From assembly GCF_000002235.5 (NCBI RefSeq), contig NW_022145611.1:12302342-12366341 (forward strand): a stretch of DNA of 64,000 nucleotides. The letters run 5' to 3'. A model generated the notes under the pieces. The model did not search any database. It was not told the DNA's origin and saw only the letters and a list, made by a program, of their open reading frames with translations. Numbering within the stretch: the stretch's first letter is position 1; the number at the start of each line of letters is the position of its first letter. The stretch is from Strongylocentrotus purpuratus (taxonomy: Eukaryota; Echinodermata; Echinoidea; Camarodonta; Strongylocentrotidae). The translations under genes were made by a program, and so were the position numbers. This document shows, piece after piece, positions 1 to 11,290 of the stretch.

Positions 1-150
1 TGCAGTTCTGCTGTTAAGTAAATACAGTATTAAAGAAAGAAAAAAATCATGCATTTCTACTAAAAACCAAATTGTAGAACCGGTACTATCATGCTCATAC
101 ATGTATCATACCATTTACAATATTTGTTACTGGTTGATGTTTTTTCTTAC

Positions 151-278
151 CATTCATGGGCATTTCATCAATCTGTGTGCTGTAATACTGCTCTATGTCA
201 CGCAGGATTCTGATGTCATCACTCTTCACAAAGTTGATGGCCACACCCTTACGGCCGTAACGACCCGACCGACCGATT
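151..278 (-). CDS. EIF4A3: eIF4A3 exon: motif VI and C-terminus up to PMN
   Basis: Encodes (R)[17 protein letters not shown]...DEMPMN. The acceptor reads ttccag and the donor gtaag. The exon ends one base into the next codon, as expected for the valine that starts the short terminal exon, which lies outside the window. Confidence 0.95.
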
Positions 279-3200
279 CTGGAATTACAAAGAGGTGTGG
301 TTTTTTTTAAACATGCAATAAGCTACATGAATTCAAATGTACTCCCAAAACAAACAGGCAAGGGACCAAGATGTCAACGCTTAACCGATCAGTCTTGGGT
401 AATAACCCATAAACCACTCTAGAACTTTGATGAAGGTGCTTTTAGTATGCTTTTCATGGAAGGAGATAAAGAGGCAGCTAATAAAAAATATGAATTGTGC
501 ATTATAACTTCATGTAAAGAAGAGCATGGATCAAATTTATTTAGAAAACTGCTTAATGCAAGAATAGAGATTCTTTCATATAATATACAAATGCACATGT
601 AATGGCTATCTTAGTGGAATTGGTATGATAGAATCTAAGAATCTGTAGACGAACACAAGATATTAGCTTCCAATTCAGATCTTTTTTCGTCAGAATAAGA
701 GTTCTTGAATAAAAAGCTCTCTTGAACACAACTTTGCATATACAACAATATAATTACACAATACACTTTAAAGGTACTATGTCCCATTTGCAGGTCAAAA
801 AATGAAAAAGTTAAATTCCAACGGCATTTGAAAGACATTCCTTATTTAGAACTTCCCTCAACACAAAAGCGTTTGAAAATGGTTTTTGTGGGAAATTAAT
901 TACCATTAGTTGTCGAATCGACATAAGTGATTGCAATCACCTACGTAATAGTTCCTGCAAAGTTCTACAGAATTTGATGTTGGCTGCAAAATGGACAGTA
1001 TCTTTCAAGCAAAATCATAAAATATGAGCTGAGAGTGAGTACCTGTGGATGTAGAGCTCACGGTTGTTTGGCAGATCATAGTTGATAACCAGCGAGACCT
1101 GCTGAACGTCCAGACCTCTAGCCCATACATCAGTGGTAATCAGAACACGACTGCATGAAAAGAAGAAAATAATGAAGTTGTAATATTCAACACAGCCAGT
1201 GAAATAGCATTCCAAGAAAATTTTAAGGAATTACTGTGAAATGTAAATTCTGTAGTAAAAGGGGATACTTGCAATTTGATTATGTAAGTATCCCTTTTTA
1301 CTACAGAATTTACATCCAAAGGGTCCTTCAAAAAAGCAAAATTTGCTGAAAATCCCATACATCAAGAAGTAAAAATCACTAATGTGCACACTACATATTC
1401 TACATTATGTTAACATTATTGTTATTTAGTGAATTATGACTTTCAAAAATGCTCTTCTCAAAGGATGCATGAATGAATGCTAGGCCTTCCAAGATTTATT
1501 TTATCAGGACTACCAGAAAAAAAAAGATGGCTACCTGAAATACATTTGTAGATATGAGCAAATAAACAAATGGAATAATGATAAACCTCTGTTACTATAA
1601 GATTAATGAACATGAGTGACTTTGGGCTCATTTCATTTGATGACTTATAAAGGCAATTTTAACAGCGAAGTCAATTATTATTACTTCTTTCTTGAAAATC
1701 ACTTCTCCCTAGACAAAATATTTATAGAATTCATGTTTGGATCTCTTACCTAGCTCCTGATCTAAACTCCTTCATGATGGCTTCTCTCTCCTTCTGAGGC
1801 ATGTCACCATGCATCGAGGACACTGTGAAGTTAGCTTCACGCATCTTTTCTGTCAACCAGTCGACCTAGGAGAGGATAATAATAATAATAATAATAATGT
1901 TTTATTTACCCAGGGTAGCCACTTAAGTTATGAAACTGCTATTCCAGCGGGCCCTGCATAACATAAATATGTTATTACTACCCTTCTCCAATCTAATATG
2001 CTGAGCACCTAGCTAGAAGGCAGAAGGTCCCATTGTTATAAGTCTTTGGTATGACTCGGCCAGGGTTCGAACCCACGACCTCTTGTTCATGAGGCGGGCG
2101 CTCTAACCACTGAGCCACCATGCCAGGATGGAGGAGCAGTGAAATAAACTGTGATGAATGTGGTTCTGTCTTCAATACGACCATGCCAAAACTGTTTATT
2201 CTTCTAGCATTCCACATGTATTATCATCATTCACCATGATCATGGAGATGGACATTATCAAGAATGCACTGACACAGATGATACAGTCTGTATATATATA
2301 TATATATACATATATAATCTTCTTTGATATAAATACCAATAATTCTTGCAGCCATTGGGATGATTAATTACCCATATCTGTGAATTTAAAAATAGTGCTT
2401 ATGCATTTTTTTTAATGGGGAAACAAAGTCTCCATTGGCACAATACATACTATTCGTTTACATTCACAGTGCATATACTGAATGATGCATTAAAAACAAA
2501 AAACACTGCCAAGCATAAGAAAATGCACTCATCTCTCCAAAGGGCACAATGATATATAACAGAAATTTTGCAATCACATTCAGTTTGTCCTATCAATATT
2601 CTTACACATGACAAGGCATTAAATTTCCAAAACCCATGATAAACTGTGTTTGCTTTGTAAAGAAGAACCACTTTCTAGCTTTTCTCTGAAAGGATGATCT
2701 TACCTTTCTCTTTGTGTTGCAGAAGATGACAGCCTGTGTGATGGTGAGTGTGTCATAGAGGTCACATAGCGTGTCAAACTTCCATTCTTCCCTCTCCACG
2801 GCAACAAAGAACTGCTTGATACCCTCCAGAGTCAACTCATCACTGTGTAAAACATTATCAAAGTACATGCAATAATCAAATCCAAGAAACTCAGATTTCA
2901 TTGGCACTTAATGCTGGTTATTTCTCTGAATTCAAATGATGTGATAGGTATTATCAAAGGACATAAGAGAAATAGAATGGCAAAACCTCTCACGGAATTA
3001 ATTGAATGAGGTTTCTAAATAGGACAACATTAACAAATACTTGTTGCTCATTGCAAGCACATCAGCCATTTTTGTCATCATTCAAGCTTTTCTATTTGAC
3101 CACCAAAAAGAAAAGAATGATTTAGCTCTGGAAAACTATATGTAAATAATTATACAAAACGCTTCAATAATGAAATAAAACAGACAAAAGGCCAAAGATA

Positions 3201-6200
3201 TTACAATTTTTTTTCACACAGAAAAGAAAGAAAAAGGGCAGTGATAAATAGAGGTTGTGATACTCTTCTGGCCCCTAACCGTACTCCTTATACTAACCGT
3301 TTGACCAGGATTCTGATGGGGTCTGTCATGAACTTGCTGGTCATTTCTAGGATCTCATGTGGCAGCGTAGCACTGAAAAGTACAACCTGGGTCGCAGGGG
3401 GAAGGTACCTGTACACATCATAGATCTGCTCCTTGAAGCCTATGGAATACAATACAATAACATATCATCAGATACTTCTATTCAATATCATCTCTTTCAT
3501 TGGGTAGCCATTTGTTTGTAGAGGTTAGGGCTGCGACGAGTAGTCTAATACTCGAGTATTCGCACTGTTGACAACTACTCGAGTACGATTTCTCGTATTT
3601 GAATATTCGGCCGCAAAAAAAAAAAAATTTAAAAAATTCCCGGTCAGCTGGCACTGTCCAGGCCGACGCTTACCCGTGTGCCAGGGAGAGCGTCGGCCGC
3701 CGGCATGGTACCATCAGAAAAAATGTTTCCCAGCTCAATCACTGTCAAACTCACCACTCAGAAACTGGAACCAAATGTCCAGATTTCTGTTTGGACTCGG
3801 AGGAGAATGGATTATTCTGCCATCTTTGGTTTTTAAAACAGCATTGTTCACTGTTATTATTATTATTAATCGGCACCTTCAACTGGAACTCGGTAGTGAA
3901 ATTGCGTGAGTTATTGGAGACAGACCTGGGATACTGCTCCGGTAGTATGGTGGTGGCCCAACAAAAAACAAAAAACAAACAAACAAATTAAATTTTAAAA
4001 AAAACAACATGGCGTCCGAATATTCGCTTGTTAGCCTGGGAGTGTACTCGGGTACCTCATTACACGGTTGTGCACAGCCTTAGTAGAGGTGTTGTGGTCT
4101 AGTGCATGTGTCTTTGGACTGTGAATCACAGGATTCTTGGTTCGAGTCCCGCTGCGACACTAATGTCTCTTGGCAAGACAGTCCTCTACATTTGCCACTC
4201 TCCACTCAGGTGTTACATGGTGTCGATAGGAAGGAATTCCTTGAATGATGTCAGTGGCGGATCCAATGGGGGAGGGGGGACAGGGGTTACGTGCCCCCCC
4301 CCCCCCCTACCAAAAATAAATAATGTTGAAATCAGCCCCAAATTTGGCAAAAATATACTGGCAAACAGGGGTGTGCCCCCCCTGGTCCCCCCCCCCCCCC
4401 CCCCCCAAAAAAAAAAAAAAAAAAATGTAGGCATCAAAATCAGGAGTCTAGCAGAGCAATGGTAATCTTGGAATGCCTTGAGCACCTTGCATGGTAGATA
4501 TGTGTCACTATACAAATATCCAATATTATTATTATCACTATTAGTGTTTCAAGCAACTTCTAAACTAAATGCCCAAAGAGGCTTAAAAGACCCCTTCCCT
4601 AAAAATACTTGATGTGTGGTAAGATGTGTTTATTAACTCTTATTAAACTGGGTTTTGTTACATCCCCACCCCCATCAAAAAGGCAATGAAGTTAAAATGA
4701 GCCCCATAAAAAGTGTTCAGTGCATAGAACACAAGTTAGAGTAGGTCAATGGGTCTTATCTTCTCACTTCTTTTATTCTAAAAACATACAGTGCAGTGTA
4801 TTTCACTTCCCATGATGTAATGAACTCCAAACAGCAGAAAAACTTGCCACTGACTGGTCATCATTTTACCTTTGTTCAGCATTTCATCTGCTTCGTCCAA
4901 GACCAGCATCTTGATGGCTCTCGTCCTCAGGTTTCTTCTCCTGATCATGTCTGGATAATAATTAAACAAATCAAGAATGCAAGATTTAATGACGGATCCA
5001 GATCATCCAGTATCACTGCAATCCTCATGACCTTTTCCAACTTCAACTGAAGATTAGAAAAAGTAGAAGTAACATCATTGAATTGCAAAACTGTCTGGAC
5101 ATGATTAGGAAAGGCTGTGATCTTTGTGGACCACTGTTCTTTCTACACACATGGTCACAAATACACTATACATTATATTATACACTACAAAGCAAGAACA
5201 AATATAATATATCGATCTGTTTGGATCCAGAAGGACATTAACTCATATACTTTAACACAGAGTTAACACCCTTCTGGCTCTGACAAGACAATATCAAGGT
5301 CTCATAAATGCGTCTTACCGAACACTCTGCCAGGTGTTCCTGAGACGACATGCTGACCAAAGTCCAGCTTTCTGATATCCTCTCCTACATTGGTCCCTCC
5401 GATGCATGAATGGCACTGAACGCTCATGTAGTCACCCAAGGCTAGGATGACCTACAGATAATAATAATAATAATAATTATAATAATAATCATTTAAAGGT
5501 ATTACAAAGTTTTGGTATGGGGTCATGAATTTGGTTCAAATTAACATATTGGAAGCATATGCGTTCCTACAATATTCATTGATTGTTGTCGCGGTTGAAA
5601 TCAAGTCTAAAGTTATGAAATTATAAATAATAAACTCTTTATGTTGTATAACTCCCTCTCAAGGTCAAGATATTAATAAAGCTATGAAACAATGTTTCTC
5701 GACCGATTAGCTATTCCCGTTCGGAAATTATATATCACAACTACATATTCTGAGATTTTCATGGTCGCACCTACCATTGTACGGCCATAGACGCTATTTG
5801 AAAATTATCAAAATTTACCGGGAGCACCGGTAAATTTTTATATTCAATTTTTCTCGAAAACAGAAGTGTTTTAGGGGCTAACTTTTTAGTGCTTATAATA
5901 CATCCACAGGGGCATCCAGATATATCAAAATTGTAAAGATTCACTATCCACCCAATTTTCAAAATTTCCCAAAACTTTGTATTACCTTTAAAGTCCACTC
6001 CAAATTTTATAAAGTTAAACCGGAAATGGAAATTCTTTTTGCCCAATTGATCGTAAATCAAATGCAGGTTTGTAGGAATTCTTTTTTGACCATCCTAAGC
6101 TATATCGAGGGTGCTCTGAAACTCACTCTGGCAACATTACCTCCAGGTTTTTATGACAAAGATAATGGGTGAGGGTAAGTGACTTAGTGTTCCAATGGGG

Positions 6201-8530
6201 TTTAGGGCGAGGTAGATAAAATGGTGTCTAGGATAGTGACCACTGTGTTGCAATGCAATATACATATATAGAACCGTCTAAAAGGGTAACACACGCTCGA
6301 AACTAGAGAGACAGGGATTTCAAACTCAAAGGAACAAGAATAAATCTCCATGATGGTTTTGACACTGTTAAATACTGCAATTTTTTTTTAGACGTATCTA
6401 AATTAAGGAAGCTCACCTTTTGAATTTGATTTGCCAATTCTCTTGTTGGAGAGAGAATCAAAGCTTGCGTTTCTCTGACCTAGAGGACAACAAGAGTATA
6501 CATACATGTAACATAAAGCATCAACAAAAATAAAACATCAAATTGATACAACTGTGTACTGTTGTCAACAACAAGAAAAATGACAAAACGATGTTGCATA
6601 TTTGATAACAAAAAATGTGTCGCTAGGAAATGGCTCAGTGGTAGAGCAGTGGTCTCGTAACTGGGAGGACCCAAGTGGATTAGCTAGTGGCCTTTGGTAA
6701 GGCAGTAATTGTCCCTCAGAGAGGATATAAAGCCATTGATCCCCTGGTTGCTTACTTACAAGCATACACAAGCTTTCTTAGCAGTCAGGTAAACAAACCA
6801 TCAAACCAAAATAGCCACTCTTTAGTAAACATGCAAACTGTTCATTGTTACAAGATTTTTTATTTACGATAACTGAAGTATTCAATTTTGGATGATTCCA
6901 TCAAGAACTAGCCGAAGCATCAGTTTCCTTGCCAATGTTTTTAAATACATGTATTATACAAGTGCTGGACATGTAACACATCAGTCACGAAGCCAAACTG
7001 ATTTTAAACACACTCCAGCAAATCGTTATTCGTCAAATCAGGGTACCAGTGATAGCCATTGCAGAGGATGCGAGTATCTACATGTATGTGTACATGGAAA
7101 ACGGTGACTAACCTGTGTGTCTAGACATTGTAGAATTGAAATGGAAAAAGTGGCTGTCTTTCCTGTACCAGATTGTGCCCTGGAAAGAAATGATGGTGAG
7201 AAACAAAGTGTTATACAGATGATGTAACAAGAGACAAAACGTAAACCATATTTTGTCCTTTATACGGTACATGTTATTACTCTTCATACAGAACACACAC
7301 AGCATAAAATCTTAACATACAAGCTTATGTCTCACACTGTAAAGCCACAAACTTGCACCAAATCTACACAAATCTGATTTTACACTAGTACTTGGTTAAA
7401 CTTAGAAATCGATAAAGAGAGTTTACATCTTACTGCCTTATTACCTGACCTTCAAAACCAAGTTGTGGATGCATACCGGTTTATCGTTTTTCAGTTTGAA
7501 AATAGGCTGGATAGTCTTTGGCAAATGCCGAATTTAAGTGCAATTACAGATCAGCTCCCTCAGACGTTGCATTTATTGCTTTACTAGAGTACTACCAATT
7601 AACCAGGATCTGGACGTAGAGGTATCTCAACCTGCATCCAGAAGTCAACGTTAGGCTTAAGTAATTATTATTATTATTATTATTATTATTATTTATTCGA
7701 CCATTCATATATAAAAAGCACAAATACAATACAGTATAGCAAGAGACAAGTACATAATAAGGATTAACAAACAAAGAGATAAGGGAGCAGCAAGTGGGTC
7801 AGGGTGCACAAAAGTGAAGTTCATCACTGTTGCCCGGAGGCATGTGCCCCCACACATGCTACTCCCAGTACATAATTAAAAATTCTTTACATAAAATATT
7901 GCACATGATATAAGGGGGAGATAACAAAATAAGATGGAATAAAAATTGAATATAAAAAAATTAATTAAAAAAATGATTTAAAGAAAATATTAAAAAATGC
8001 TACAATTTAAGTAACCTAGTTATACAGTAAAACCTGTCTATAAAGACTACCCATCAAAGAAAAATGGTCTTGATAGGCAGGTTGTCTTTATGTGAAGGTT
8101 CCTTTAGTACATGTTTCAATGAGAAACCATTTTCTAGGGAAACAAAAAATGTGGTCTCTGTAGACAGGAGGTCGCTAATGCAGGTTTTACTGTATCATGT
8201 CTTATCCCGATAAAGTTAGTAATAACTACTGTATATACCGGTCATGCAATACCAGTTACAAACAGAACTCTTAGTCTTATACTTTTTAAAGAAAGAAAAG
8301 CAGTAGGTGCCTATGACAGTGTACTAAAGAGAGAGAGAGAGAGAGGGATCGATATATTTAAAAAATAGATGCAGATACAATTTAGCTAGTTTCCTTTCTC
8401 TTCAAGATTTAAAGAATATATGTACAAAAATAGACAATACTTTACTCATTGACTTACTGTGCAATAACATCCCTTCCTTTCACAACTGGTTTGATGGCTC
8501 TCTGCTGGATTGCAGATGGCTTTTCAAATC
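151..8530 (-). CDS. EIF4A3: eIF4A3 (DDX48) DEAD-box RNA helicase, partial gene, ten exons
   Basis: ATP-dependent RNA helicase and RNA-clamping core of the exon junction complex, acting in the nucleus and on exported mRNA (known for the family). Exons on the minus strand, in coding order: 8458-8530, 7113-7179, 6417-6479, 5319-5451, 4870-4950, 3298-3439, 2704-2842, 1750-1865, 1043-1150 and 151-278. Together they give 1,050 nt, exactly 350 codons, with every split codon restored across GT-AG junctions. Motifs in order: Q-motif context FEKPSAIQQ, motif [26 protein letters not shown], then C-terminal RecA motifs including ARGLD and HRIGRSGR. The string [18 protein letters not shown] and the end [12 protein letters not shown] separate eIF4A3 from eIF4A1/2. 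About 56 N-terminal residues and the last roughly five (VADLI in human) are not visible: the 5' exon(s) may lie in the 14041-14540 gap or farther upstream, and the 3' exon lies before base 1. Confidence 0.96.
768..932. repeat. TTAA-bounded interspersed repeat (family C), copy 1
   Basis: Starts with TTAAAGGTACTATGTCCCAT and runs to GTCGAATCGAC. A diverged copy lies inverted at 28322-28490, sharing the CCAACGGCATTTGAAAGA core and both ends. It lies in an eIF4A3 intron and is probably a non-autonomous DNA transposon fragment. Confidence 0.6.
1043..1150 (-). CDS. EIF4A3: eIF4A3 exon: motifs IV-V region
   Basis: Encodes (S)[17 protein letters not shown] through NNRELYIH(R). The acceptor is catgcag and the donor gtactc. 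The split serine and arginine codons are completed by the neighbouring exons. ARGLD is motif V. Confidence 0.95.
1241..1315. repeat. 32-bp-stem hairpin in an eIF4A3 intron
   Basis: The arms at about 1241-1272 and 1284-1315 are complementary over 32 positions with only two G-T(U) mismatches, around an 11-nt loop. The 75-nt size resembles a pre-miRNA, but near-perfect pairing equally fits a tiny palindromic MITE. It lies between the exons at 1043-1150 and 1750-1865 and would be transcribed with the intron. Confidence 0.75.
1750..1865 (-). CDS. EIF4A3: eIF4A3 exon: second RecA domain
   Basis: Encodes [20 protein letters not shown] and on to KEFRSGA plus AG of the next serine codon. The acceptor is cctag and the donor gtaag. 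The length of 116 nt is 38 codons plus two bases. Confidence 0.95.
1877..2127 (-). repeat. tRNA-derived SINE
   Basis: Read on the minus strand, it begins with an A-box-like TGGCTCAGTGGTTAGAGC, then a B box GGTTCGAACCC, a tRNA-unrelated body and an (ATT)n tail at 1879-1900. It lies in an eIF4A3 intron beside the exon ending at 1865. The frame reading [20 protein letters not shown] is a typical chance translation of such a SINE, not a gene. Confidence 0.85.
2704..2842 (-). CDS. EIF4A3: eIF4A3 exon: [10 protein letters not shown] to NTKRK
   Basis: Encodes the eIF4A3-typical [20 protein letters not shown] and on to [10 protein letters not shown]. The acceptor is cacag and the donor gtaag. It begins with the last base of an arginine codon started in the preceding exon. 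Confidence 0.95.
3298..3439 (-). CDS. EIF4A3: eIF4A3 exon: motif III (SAT)
   Basis: Encodes (G)[32 protein letters not shown], and on to RILVK plus CG. SAT is helicase motif III. The acceptor is ccatag and the donor gttagt. The length is 142 nt. Confidence 0.94.
3518..4090. mobile_element. Non-autonomous hAT-type element with 8-bp TSD
   Basis: Element body 3526-4082, flanked on both sides by the identical 8-mer GTAGAGGT (3518-3525 and 4083-4090). The ends TAGGGCTGCGAC and GTGCACAGCCTTA are imperfect inverted repeats, typical of hAT elements. The interior (about 557 bp) has no transposase. It is inserted in an eIF4A3 intron, right against a SINE. Confidence 0.8.
4091..4550 (+). repeat. tRNA-like SINE interrupted by a C/A-rich repeat
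   Basis: A tRNA-like head with a clear B box, GGTTCGAGTCCC (about 4139-4150), is followed by SINE-like body. At about 4252 a GGCGGATCC-containing repeat with poly-C runs and a C(n)A(n) tract intervenes. SINE-like tail (CCTTGAGCACC, CACTATACAAATATC, then ATT repeats) resumes at about 4440. The interrupting block is probably a separate repeat insertion. Confidence 0.6.
4870..4950 (-). CDS. EIF4A3: eIF4A3 exon: DEAD box
   Basis: Encodes (D)[20 protein letters not shown] and on to DEMLNK plus G. It contains the DEAD Walker B motif. The acceptor is atccag and the donor gtaaaa. The length is 81 nt. Confidence 0.95.
5319..5451 (-). CDS. EIF4A3: eIF4A3 exon: motif Ib/GG and TPGR
   Basis: Encodes [20 protein letters not shown] and on to [14 protein letters not shown] plus G. 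It contains the GG and TPGR helicase motifs. The acceptor is ctgtag and the donor gtaaga. The length is 133 nt. Confidence 0.94.
5493..5991. repeat. TTAA-flanked MITE (family B), copy 1
   Basis: TTAA at both ends, with inverted termini AGGTATTACAAAGTTTTGG and CCAAAACTTTGTATTACCT. A copy of similar length lies at 27849-28321. It sits in an eIF4A3 intron. TTAA targets are used by piggyBac and Kolobok-type transposases; which one mobilised it is unknown. Confidence 0.75.
6417..6479 (-). CDS. EIF4A3: eIF4A3 exon: motif Ia (PTRELA)
   Basis: Encodes [20 protein letters not shown] plus K, 21 codons in phase 0 at both ends. The acceptor is ctctag and the donor gtgagc. PTRELA is helicase motif Ia. 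Confidence 0.95.
6621..6790 (+). repeat. Degenerate tRNA-derived SINE
   Basis: Contains an A-box-like TGGCTCAGTGGTAGAGC at 6631-6647 and a decayed B-box area. The downstream body (GGTAAGGCA...) is SINE-like. No tRNA cloverleaf can be completed, so it is not a tRNA gene. Confidence 0.5.
7113..7179 (-). CDS. EIF4A3: eIF4A3 exon: Walker A (GTGKT)
   Basis: Encodes [20 protein letters not shown] plus TQ. It contains the ATP-binding GTGKT. The first base completes a CA|G glutamine codon from the upstream exon. The acceptor is ttccag and the donor gttagt. Confidence 0.95.
8023..8194. repeat. Short MITE with TACAGTAAAACCTG ends (family D), copy 1
   Basis: Inverted ends TACAGTAAAACCTGTCT and GCAGGTTTTACTGTA flank an interior with repeated TAGACAGG-type motifs. 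The flanking TA suggests a Tc1/mariner-like target. A related copy is at 56216-56375 in a YLPM1 intron. Confidence 0.65.
8458..8530 (-). CDS. EIF4A3: eIF4A3 exon: Q-motif, first exon seen
   Basis: Encodes (G)[20 protein letters not shown] and on to VIA plus CA. It contains the Q-motif glutamine. The acceptor is tttacag and the donor gtaagt. It starts two bases into the glycine codon, so at least one coding exon of about 56 residues must precede it; I could not find one on the minus strand up to the N gap or just beyond it. Confidence 0.94.
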
Positions 8531-8602
8531 CTGTAAATAATGGCAAAAATACATTATTTCTCTTCAACATAATTTTCTGCTTACAAAAATAAAAGTTATT
8601 AC

Positions 8603-9029
8603 CAGTAGCAGACGATGGTCAGAGAATAAGGATCGACCGCATAAACGAGGATCGTCTTCGTAAACTCGGACAAGACGCGTCCACAAAAATAAGGATCATT
8701 TGCATTTTCGCGGACGATTCTTATTTTTGATCCGCAATGATTTTCTTGAAGCAATTCACATTGACTATGTACAGAGACTATCACATAATTATGAGCTATA
8801 AATCCTTGGGAAGACGAACAACCCATAAAAGTAGACAGTGAACTAGGGTTTATTTTATTACATGGAATCTGTTTTTGGCATTGCAAGCGTGCAGATCGGG
8901 AACCCTACACCCGCAGAGCGCCGAAGGAAAAAAAATGTCTTCGAAAATGTGTACGATCCTCATTTTTTTAGGACGCGATTTATCCCATTAACGTAGACGA
9001 TCTTCATTTTCAGACCAGCGCCCCTACTG
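8603..9029 (-). repeat. MITE with long inverted ends (family A), diverged copy
   Basis: About 427 bp. The right end is AGCGCCCCTACTG and the left end a mutated CAGTAG. It is a reverse-oriented homologue of the 12261-12723 element, sharing the interior CCCATAAAAGTAGAC and the repeated GACGATCCTCATT-type arms. It lies just upstream of the first visible eIF4A3 exon. Confidence 0.75.
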
Positions 9030-9735
9030 ATTAAAAAGAGGATTAAATAGATCTAGATCTACGTAAAAAAAAATCAATTTAATAAAATCTAAAATGTTTT
9101 CAATAAAACAAACTCGTTTCCAGTTATACAGTACCAAGTTCTCTGGTCATTGCTGCAAGGCAAATGTAATGATATATACGATATATTTAGTATGACGATA
9201 TATAATGCATGACAGTCAGATAGTCTGTGGAGCAATGCATTGCTAAGCATAGAGAGTCAACGCTACGCGCTAATGCTCATCGTATTGACCTCTAGCATTG
9301 CACTACGTGTTAATAGGCAGCATTCCAATACATGAATAGTCAATACACTCACAACACACAGATGCACACAATCATGCCGATGCAGCTGATTGGCAAGTTT
9401 GACAGTGACTCACATTTTTAATATTAATTTTAAATTATTCTTTCCACATCCAACATGCTATTTAGGTGTCATCAATCCTCACTTAACTCTTTGTTTGCTT
9501 TGTTCGCCGATTTGCACGGACGTAGGCGTGCCAACTTCGCATTTTTGCACAGATGTATACGAGTCAATTAGACATTCATAATACCGCTCGCAGTGTGTAG
9601 CCACGCGTTGCGTTTACTATTGTTTACATTGTATACATCGCACACTTTCCGGTAAACTGTTTTTCTTCATAGTGTTACATTCGAAATTACCGTGTATTTA
9701 GCGGTTTTCTTTGGATTTTTTTTACTGATGTTACG

Positions 9736-9876
9736 ATGGCACCTGCTGGAAAACGTCAACGTGTGTTTAGTGTAGAGGAGGCTCGAGATCTTGTTACTAT
9801 GGAAGCATGGAGCATGGACTCTGATTCCGACGAATCGAGCAGTGACGAAGACTCTAGTGATAAAAGTGTTCCCTGA
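9736..9876 (+). pseudogene. piggyBac transposase N-terminal remnant
   Basis: A 46-residue frame from an ATG, starting MAPAGKRQRVFSVEEARDLV, followed by a Ser/Asp/Glu-rich stretch (DSDSDESSSDEDSSD) and a stop. PiggyBac transposases commonly begin with a short basic segment and then an acidic Ser/Asp region, and it lies about 250 bp inside a TTAA-bounded end. The stop coincides with the start of the tandem array, and no catalytic DDD domain follows. I call it a truncated remnant. Confidence 0.5.
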
Positions 9877-10195
9877 GAGTAGACTGATAGAATAAGAATG
9901 AATAAAAATTAATGAAAGAGCTAGAGATGACAGCAAGAAAGAGAGTAGACTGATAGAATAAGAATGAATAAAAAAAAATGAAAGAAGGAGATAGAGATGA
10001 CAGCAAGAAAGAGAGTAGACAGTGATAGAATAAGAATGAATAAAAATAATGAAAGAAAGAGATAGAGATGACAGCAAGAAAGAGAGTAGACTGATAGAAT
10101 AAGAATGAATAAAAATTAATGAAAGAGCTAGAGATGACAGCAAGAAAGAGAGTAGACAGTGATAGAATAAGAATGAATAAAACTAATGAAAGAAA
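9875..10195 (+). repeat. Tandem array, five units of 66-71 bp (left arm)
   Basis: Units start with GAGAGTAGAC at 9875, 9941, 10011, 10082 and 10148 and contain AATAAGAATGAATAAAA and GAGATGACAGCAAGAAA. Their reverse complement matches half of the 130-bp unit in the adjoining array, so the two arrays face each other about a centre near 10195. Confidence 0.9.
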
Positions 10196-11290
10196 GATGT
10201 ATCCTGTCTTGCCGTCATCTTTATATCTTTCTTATTATCTTTATTCATTCTTATGCTATCAGTGTTTACTCTCTTTCTTTCCGTCATCTCTATCTTATTA
10301 TTATTATCATTTTCCTATCTATATGTACCCTATGTCTTGCCGTCATCTGTATATCTTTTTCTTATTATCTTTATTCATTATTATGCTATGAGTGTAATAC
10401 TCTCTTTCTTGCCGTCATCTCTATCTCATTATTATTATCATTTTCCTATCTATATGTACCCTATGTCTTGCCGTCATCTGTATATCTTTCTCTTATTATC
10501 TTTATTCATTCTTATGCTATCAGTGTTTACTCTCTTTCTTGCCGTCATCTCTATCTTATTATTATTATTATTTTCCTATCAATATGTATCCTATGTCTTG
10601 CCGTCATCTCTATATATTTCTCTTATTATCTTTATTCATTCTTGTGCTATCAGTGTTTACTCTCTTTCTTTCCGTCATCTCTATCTTATTATTATTATCA
10701 TTTTCCTATCTATATGTACCCTATGTCTTGCCGTCATCTGTATATCTTTCTCTTATTATCTTTATTCATTCTTATGCTATCAGTGTTTACTCTCTTTCTT
10801 GCCGTCATCTCTATCTTATTATTATTATTATTTTCCTATCAATATGTATCCTATGTCTTGCCGTCATCTCTATATATTTCTCTTATTATCTTTATTCATT
10901 CTTGTGCTATCAGTGTTTACTCTCTTTCTTTCCGTCATCTCTATCTTTTTATTATTATCATTTTCCTATCTATATGTACCCTATGTCTTGCCGTCATCTC
11001 TATATCTTTCTCTTATTATCTTTATTCATTCTTATGCTATCAGTGTTTACTCTCTTTCTTTCCGTCATCTCTATCTTATTATTATTATCATTTTCCTATC
11101 TATATGTACCCTATGTCTTGCCGTCATCTCTATATCTTTCTCTTATTATCTTTATTCATTCTTATGCTATCAGTGTTTACTCTCTTTCTTTCCGTCATCT
11201 CTATCTCATTATTATTGTTATTTTCGTATCAATATGTATCCTGTCTTGCCGTCATCTTTATCTCTTTCTCTTATAATCTTTATTCACAGT
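10196..11290 (+). repeat. 130-bp minisatellite, about eight units (right arm)
   Basis: The CCTATGTCTTGCCGTCATCT-type landmark recurs at 130-bp steps (unit positions about 10327, 10458, 10588, 10718, 10848, 10978, 11108, 11238). Each unit has two related halves of about 65 bp. Because 130 is not a multiple of three, frames rotate from unit to unit. The unit lacks stops in the three forward frames, which gives long spurious open frames of hydrophobic residues. Confidence 0.92.

Noticed and set aside
2040..2130. tRNA gene on the minus strand
   Set aside because: A and B boxes are present, but they head a SINE body with an (ATT)n tail and no complete cloverleaf.
9667..10143. 158-codon minus-strand frame
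   Set aside because: Translation of the left tandem array; low-complexity repeats only.
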